A stretch of DNA of 5,006 bases. Source: Bifidobacterium breve. GTDB lineage: Bacteria; Actinomycetota; Actinomycetes; Nanopelagicales; Nanopelagicaceae. The translations under genes were made by a program, and so were the position numbers. The notes below the pieces were generated by a model. The model ran no database searches. It saw nothing but the letters and a program-made list of their open reading frames with translations, and had not been told where the DNA came from. Numbering within the stretch: the first letter of the stretch is position 1; each line of letters starts with the position of its first letter. Below are positions 1 through 5,006 of this stretch, one piece after another. The stretch spans positions 1 through 5,006 of the forward strand of contig CAMBOZ010000082.1 in NCBI GenBank assembly GCA_945869505.1, read 5' to 3'.

Positions 1-2442
1 CAGGCGAACACCCATTGAATCGCGGCCGGTTTGGCGAACTTCAGCGGCAGGTGTGCGCATAACAGTGCCTGCAGATGTGATGGCAAGAATTTCATCAGAG
101 TTTGAAAGAACAAGTGCGCTCACTAATGAACCGCGTGAATTCTCATCGATCTTGGCAGCTTTAATTCCGATGCCACCGCGACCTTGTAAACGATATTCAT
201 CGATCGGAGTCTTCTTACCGTAACCACCATCGGTTGCGGTAAATACAAATGAATCTGCAGTTTGTGAATCGATGCGCGCCATAGTTAGTAGTTCATCATC
301 TGCGCGAAACTTCATTCCGATTACACCGCTGGTTGAACGACCCATTGGACGAAGTGATTCTTCATCCGCGGCAAAGCGCAGTGACATTGCTTTCTTGGAA
401 ACTAGAAGTAACTCATCACCTTTATTAATAAGTGCTGCTGACACAACTTCATCACCAGGTTTTAGTGAAATTGCAATTAGGCCACCTGAACGAGGTGAGT
501 CGTATTCGGTAAGTGGAGTTTTCTTAACAAGTCCAAATTTTGTGGCAAGAACTAAATAAGGAGAGGCGGCGTAATCCTTAATTGATAAAACTTGCGCAAT
601 AGTTTCTTCAGGTTTAAATGCCATTAAGTTAGCAACATGTTGTCCACGCGCATCGCGACCAGCATCGGGAAGTTCGTGCACTTTCGCGCGATAGACGCGA
701 CCTTGGTTGGTGAAGAACAATAACCAGTCGTGTGTGCTGGCCACAAAGAAGTGATCTACAACGTCATCTTGCTTAAGCGCCGCACCTTTCACGCCACGGC
801 CACCACGACGTTGTGATTTATATAAATCAGCATTGGTGCGCTTGGCATAACCAGTGCGAGTAATTGTGACGACTGCGTCCTGATCTGGAATCAAATCTTC
901 AGCTGAGAAATCACCTTCGCTGGCCACAATTTGCGTGCGGCGCTCATCGCCATATTTGGCAGTTAGGTCGGTGAGCTCAGAAATGATTATCTGGCGCTGC
1001 TTTGCTTCACTGGCCAAGATCTCATTTAGCTCGACGATATCTGCCATTAGGCCGTTGTACTCATCGTTAATCTTTTGGCGCTCCAACGCTGCAATGCGGC
1101 GCAACTGCATATCTAGAATCGCGTTCGCTTGTACTTCATCAACATCTAGTAACTTCATAAGGCCGGTGCGAGCTTCTTCAGGAGTTGTGGATGCACGAAT
1201 TAAAGCAATTACCGCATCCAGTGCGTCCAGTGCTTTCAAATACCCTTGCAGAATATGTGCGCGTTTTTCTTTTTCTGCTAAACGATATTTAGTACGGCGA
1301 ATAATTACTTCTACTTGATGTTGAATATAGAACTTAATAAATTCATCAAGGCGCAGCGTGCGGGGCACGCCATCAACGAGTGCCAACATGTTCGCACCGA
1401 AAGTATCTTGCAATTGGGTCTGCTTATATAAGTTATTCAGTACAACTTTTGGAATAGCGGATGTTTGAAGGACAATCACTAGGCGTTGGCCGAGGCGTTC
1501 ATTTCCTTCATCGCGAACATCGGCGATGCCTTTGATTTTTCCATCTTTAACAAGTTCAGCAATTTTCAGGGCTAAGTTATCTGGGTTAACTTGGTATGGA
1601 AGCTCACTAACCACCAAGCAAGTGCGCTTGTTAATCTCTTCAACTTGAACAACTGCGCGCATAGTCACTGAACCGCGACCTGTGCGATAGGCCTCTTCAA
1701 TGCCAGTGCGTCCAACAATTAATGCCTTCGTTGGGAAATCTGGGCCTTTAACAATTTTTAATAATTCATTAAGAAGTTCTTCGGGTTTTAGATTTGGGTT
1801 ATTTAGTGAGTAAATAACACCTTCGGTGATTTCGCGCAGATTATGTGGAGGAATGTTTGTCGCCATACCAACTGCGATACCGGCAGAACCGTTAACTAGA
1901 AGGTTTGGGAAACGACTTGGTAGAACATCTGGCTCTTGTGAGCGCCCGTCATAATTTGGTGAGAAATTAACTGTGTCTTCATCGATATCGCGCATCATCT
2001 CCATAGCAATTGGAGATAGACGAGCTTCGGTATAACGCATGGCCGCGGCTGGATCGTTGCCGGGAGAACCGAAGTTTCCGTTGCCATCCACCAATGGATA
2101 ACGCAGAGACCAGTGCTGGGCTAAGCGAACAACAGTGTCATAGATCGCGGTGTCACCGTGTGGGTGGTAATTACCCATGACATCACCAACGATGCGTGAA
2201 GATTTGTAATAGCCCTTATCTGGGCGATAACCCGCGTCATACATCGCATATAAAACGCGACGGTGAACTGGCTTTAATCCGTCTCGAACATCTGGAAGTG
2301 CGCGACCGACGATAACTGACATCGCATAGTCAAGATAAGAACGTGCCATTTCCACTTGTAGATCAACGGTTTCAATCCGGTCAAAGTCATCGCCGGGGTT
2401 AACCATGCCAGTGCGGTCTAGTGGAGTTTTATCTTCAGCCAT
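1..2442 (-). CDS. gyrA: DNA gyrase subunit A, partial (C-terminal end off window)
   Basis: Breakage-reunion subunit of DNA gyrase, which with GyrB adds negative supercoils to DNA using ATP. The ATG at 2440-2442 opens a frame with no stop through position 1, giving 814 residues. The homologous M. tuberculosis protein ends about 35 residues after the matching point, so a few dozen residues, including the usual variable tail, are probably missing. Visible landmarks: winged-helix core with HPHGD at 93-97, catalytic Tyr137 with Arg136 in AAMRYTEAR, the [13 protein letters not shown] stretch near 189-201, [17 protein letters not shown] leading into the coiled-coil gate (about 375-505), and the beta-pinwheel C-terminal domain from about 515 with GyrA-box QRRGGRG at 544-550. 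That box identifies gyrase rather than ParC. No intein interrupts the Tyr137 region, a known intein site in some mycobacteria. The start abuts the gyrB stop in the same frame, so translation is probably coupled. A later Met13 has no convincing ribosome binding site. Identification is essentially certain. Confidence 0.97.
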   Translation of the reverse strand, partial: MAEDKTPLDRTGMVNPGDDFDRIETVDLQVEMARSYLDYAMSVIVGRALPDVRDGLKPVHRRVLYAMYDAGYRPDKGYYKSSRIVGDVMGNYHPHGDTAIYDTVVRLAQHWSLRYPLVDGNGNFGSPGNDPAAAMRYTEARLSPIAMEMMRDIDEDTVNFSPNYDGRSQEPDVLPSRFPNLLVNGSAGIAVGMATNIPPHNLREITEGVIYSLNNPNLKPEELLNELLKIVKGPDFPTKALIVGRTGIEEAYRTGRGSVTMRAVVQVEEINKRTCLVVSELPYQVNPDNLALKIAELVKDGKIKGIADVRDEGNERLGQRLVIVLQTSAIPKVVLNNLYKQTQLQDTFGANMLALVDGVPRTLRLDEFIKFYIQHQVEVIIRRTKYRLAEKEKRAHILQGYLKALDALDAVIALIRASTTPEEARTGLMKLLDVDEVQANAILDMQLRRIAALERQKINDEYNGLMADIVELNEILASEAKQRQIIISELTDLTAKYGDERRTQIVASEGDFSAEDLIPDQDAVVTITRTGYAKRTNADLYKSQRRGGRGVKGAALKQDDVVDHFFVASTHDWLLFFTNQGRVYRAKVHELPDAGRDARGQHVANLMAFKPEETIAQVLSIKDYAASPYLVLATKFGLVKKTPLTEYDSPRSGGLIAISLKPGDEVVSAALINKGDELLLVSKKAMSLRFAADEESLRPMGRSTSGVIGMKFRADDELLTMARIDSQTADSFVFTATDGGYGKKTPIDEYRLQGRGGIGIKAAKIDENSRGSLVSALVLSNSDEILAITSAGTVMRTPAAEVRQTGRDSMGVRL
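793..813 (-). other. GyrA-box (QRRGGRG) in the GyrA C-terminal domain
   Basis: Residues 544-550 of GyrA read QRRGGRG, the seven-residue signature in the first blade of the C-terminal beta-pinwheel. In characterised gyrases this motif is needed to wrap DNA around the domain and so to supercoil rather than merely relax or decatenate. ParC proteins lack it or carry a degenerate form. The consensus as usually quoted is QRRGGKG, so Arg replaces Lys at the sixth position, a conservative change. A weaker related run, GRGGIG, ends around residue 759 in a later blade. Confidence 0.9.
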
Positions 2443-4404
<1,962 letters not shown>

Positions 4405-4410
4405 TTAAAG

Positions 4411-4417
4411 CTCCTTT
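4411..4417 (-). promoter_or_regulatory. gyrB ribosome binding site (AAAGGAG)
   Basis: On the minus strand AAAGGAG is followed by a six-base spacer, CTTTAA, and the GTG at 4402-4404. This near-perfect Shine-Dalgarno fixes GTG as the gyrB start even though it is not ATG; no in-frame ATG lies near it to compete. Confidence 0.9.
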
Positions 4418-4462
4418 TAAAATCTGGTTCTGGGCTTAAAACGCGCCTAGAAGGGGAAATCC

Positions 4463-4496
4463 TTCATTTAGCTTGGTAATCCTATCGGTAAATGAA
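4463..4496. repeat. 8-base inverted repeat bracketing the putative -10
   Basis: TTCATTTA at 4463-4470 and TAAATGAA at 4489-4496 are perfect reverse complements separated by 18 bases. Arm centres are 26 bases apart and the candidate -10, TAGGAT, lies in the spacer. The arms could be operator half-sites or an AT-rich hairpin; with an 18-base loop and A/T-rich stem, the hairpin would be weak. No regulator is encoded in the window. Confidence 0.5.
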
Positions 4497-4507
4497 AAGC
4501 CTGCTAG
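4479..4507 (-). promoter_or_regulatory. Tentative gyrB(A) promoter
   Basis: The minus strand carries TAGGAT at 4479-4484, which fits the actinobacterial TANNNT -10 pattern. Seventeen bases upstream is CTAGCA at 4502-4507, only a 3/6 match to TTGACA, so any -35 is weak. Initiation would fall near 4472 and give a leader of roughly 65-70 bases ahead of the GTG. It is the best -10 candidate I see in the intergenic region, but it rests on pattern matching alone. Read-through from dciA could also supply gyrB transcript. Confidence 0.35.
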
Positions 4508-4511
4508 CCAT

Positions 4512-4544
4512 AAAAAGGCGTAGGTGTGGGAAATGCGCCATTTT
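4512..4544 (-). terminator. Weak terminator-like hairpin downstream of dciA
   Basis: On the minus strand AAAA-T-GGCG, a 15-base loop, and CGCC-T-TTTT can pair: four GC pairs, one T-T mismatch, then four A-T pairs, with the T-run as tail. It lies about 50 bases past the dciA stop. The symmetric arms would let it act in either direction. The short stem and long loop make it poor, so it may attenuate rather than end dciA transcription, or may be chance. Confidence 0.28.
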
Positions 4545-4550
4545 CTGAGC

Positions 4551-4578
4551 GTGGGTGAGGGTTCCTAGTGGGTGAGGG
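4551..4578. repeat. 11-base direct repeat, 17-base period, G-rich on + strand
   Basis: GTGGGTGAGGG occurs at 4551-4561 and again, identical, at 4568-4578, with TTCCTA between. On the + strand the G-runs fall at 4553-4555, 4559-4561, 4570-4572 and 4576-4580, with loops of 3, 8 and 3 bases: a near-canonical two-tetrad or three-tetrad quadruplex pattern. It sits between the dciA stop and the hairpin and putative promoter. Function unknown; see the findings. Confidence 0.75.
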
Positions 4579-4592
4579 GGTTTTAAATCGCT

Positions 4593-5006
4593 CTAACCGT
4601 AAGTATCGCGGGGCCCGCGCTCGTTCTTAATTGTTCGAAGGCCGCGCTTCCAAGATGGGGCTTGGGGGCCGATAAATGAGAGTGAAGTAACGCCAGCACT
4701 AGGAGCCGAGCTTTGAATCGTATTTAGTAAATCTTGTCCGACCGCACTTAATTGCGTGGCCCAGGCAGTTGATGAGCATTGAATTAATAGTGCGCCTTCA
4801 AGTAGTGACAATGGTGTTGTGTGCGAAGCGATATCTACCCCCACAATTTCTTTCCATGATGAAAAGAGTGTTCCTTCAGCAATTCCTAAATGCCAATCGC
4901 GTTGAGTGATTAAATCTGAAATAACTTCATTTATAAGTGTTGGATCTCCTGGTGTGTTGGTGCGCTCTTGAACTGGTTTAGATTTTTTTATAAATCCAGT
5001 TTTATA
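4593..5006 (-). CDS. dciA: DciA (DUF721) helicase loader/operator family protein, partial (N-terminus off window)
   Basis: DciA proteins interact with the replicative helicase DnaB and support its loading in bacteria lacking DnaC or DnaI; the M. tuberculosis homologue is Rv0004. The frame is open from the right edge to the TAG at 4593-4595, showing 137 residues; the homologue is about 187, so roughly 40-50 N-terminal residues are missing. Visible from the right edge: a basic, probably flexible stretch (1-20), then RDWHLGIAEGTLFSSWKEIVG (36-56), IASHTTPLSL (59-68), the family core STAWATQL (79-86), FIGPQAPSWKRG in the final third, and the C-terminal RGPRDTYG. These are hallmark positions of actinobacterial DUF721. 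Where I recall GRGPRDTYG in mycobacteria, this has ERGPRDTYG. The GTG at 4842-4844 encodes Val of the conserved IVG and is not the start. Position just before gyrB matches actinobacterial synteny. The true start and any overlap with recF cannot be seen. Confidence 0.92.
   Translation of the reverse strand, partial: YKTGFIKKSKPVQERTNTPGDPTLINEVISDLITQRDWHLGIAEGTLFSSWKEIVGVDIASHTTPLSLLEGALLIQCSSTAWATQLSAVGQDLLNTIQSSAPSAGVTSLSFIGPQAPSWKRGLRTIKNERGPRDTYG

Noticed and set aside
272..1318. Plus-strand ORFs of 95 and 127 codons inside the gyrA region
   Set aside because: They run antisense to the intact, highly conserved gyrA frame, have low-complexity Ser/Arg-rich translations with no recognisable domain, and lack supporting promoter or RBS. 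They are shadows of the gene.
1981..2160. Possible intein in gyrA near the catalytic Tyr, as in some mycobacteria
   Set aside because: The reading frame passes through [10 protein letters not shown] to AAMRYTEAR without interruption at normal spacing.
4525..4533. DnaA-box-like TTTCCCACA on the minus strand, suggesting an origin element
   Set aside because: Two mismatches to TTATCCACA, a single isolated copy, and no cluster of boxes or AT-rich unwinding region. oriC is expected near dnaA, beyond the right edge.
4405..4592. Small gene, ncRNA or riboswitch hidden in the dciA-gyrB spacer
   Set aside because: No ORF with RBS, no recognisable riboswitch or tRNA structure; only the short repeats, hairpin and promoter candidate listed.
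4980..4990. A-AAA-AAA slippery-type heptamer in dciA (seven T on the + strand)
   Set aside because: The frame fits a -1 slippage heptamer, but the -1 frame meets a stop two codons later. No stimulatory structure was recognised, and a run of Lys codons in AT-rich DNA explains it.

Overview
This window is an ordinary but informative stretch of bacterial core chromosome. It holds three genes, all on the minus strand, and nothing that looks like an accessory or novel system. Read in the direction of transcription (high to low coordinates) they are the 3' part of dciA (DUF721, the replicative-helicase loader/operator family), a 188-base intergenic region, complete gyrB (653 codons, GTG start), and gyrA (814 codons visible, 3' end cut by the left edge). 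The order dciA-gyrB-gyrA is the downstream end of the dnaA-dnaN-recF-dciA-gyrB-gyrA cluster typical of Actinobacteria. By that synteny recF, dnaN, dnaA and oriC would lie beyond the right edge; this is inference, since none is in the window.

The organism is most likely an actinobacterium. DciA ends in the RGPRDTYG tail seen in mycobacterial and related homologues. GyrB lacks the long proteobacterial TOPRIM insertion and reads much like mycobacterial GyrB as I recall it. GyrA has the actinobacterial-type core, for example Phe178 where E. coli has Ile174, and a QRRGGRG GyrA-box. Base composition is unusual for the phylum: lines I counted by hand are about 43-45% G+C, with many A/T-ending codons. 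Together with tight packing this would fit a streamlined, low-GC lineage such as the freshwater acI group (Nanopelagicales). That assignment is a guess from composition and gene order and was not tested by any search.

Layout: 1-2442 gyrA (partial); 2443-4404 gyrB, whose TAA stop directly abuts the gyrA ATG in the same reading frame; 4405-4592 intergenic, with a strong gyrB ribosome binding site, a tentative promoter bracketed by an 8-base inverted repeat, a weak terminator-like hairpin, and an 11-base direct repeat forming a G-rich, quadruplex-like tract; 4593-5006 dciA (5' end missing). GyrB and GyrA form the A2B2 gyrase that introduces negative supercoils, and their zero-gap arrangement suggests coupled, stoichiometric synthesis. 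DciA acts at a different step, supporting DnaB helicase at the replication fork. The most interesting points are small-scale: the gyrB/gyrA junction and the organisation of the gyrB upstream region.
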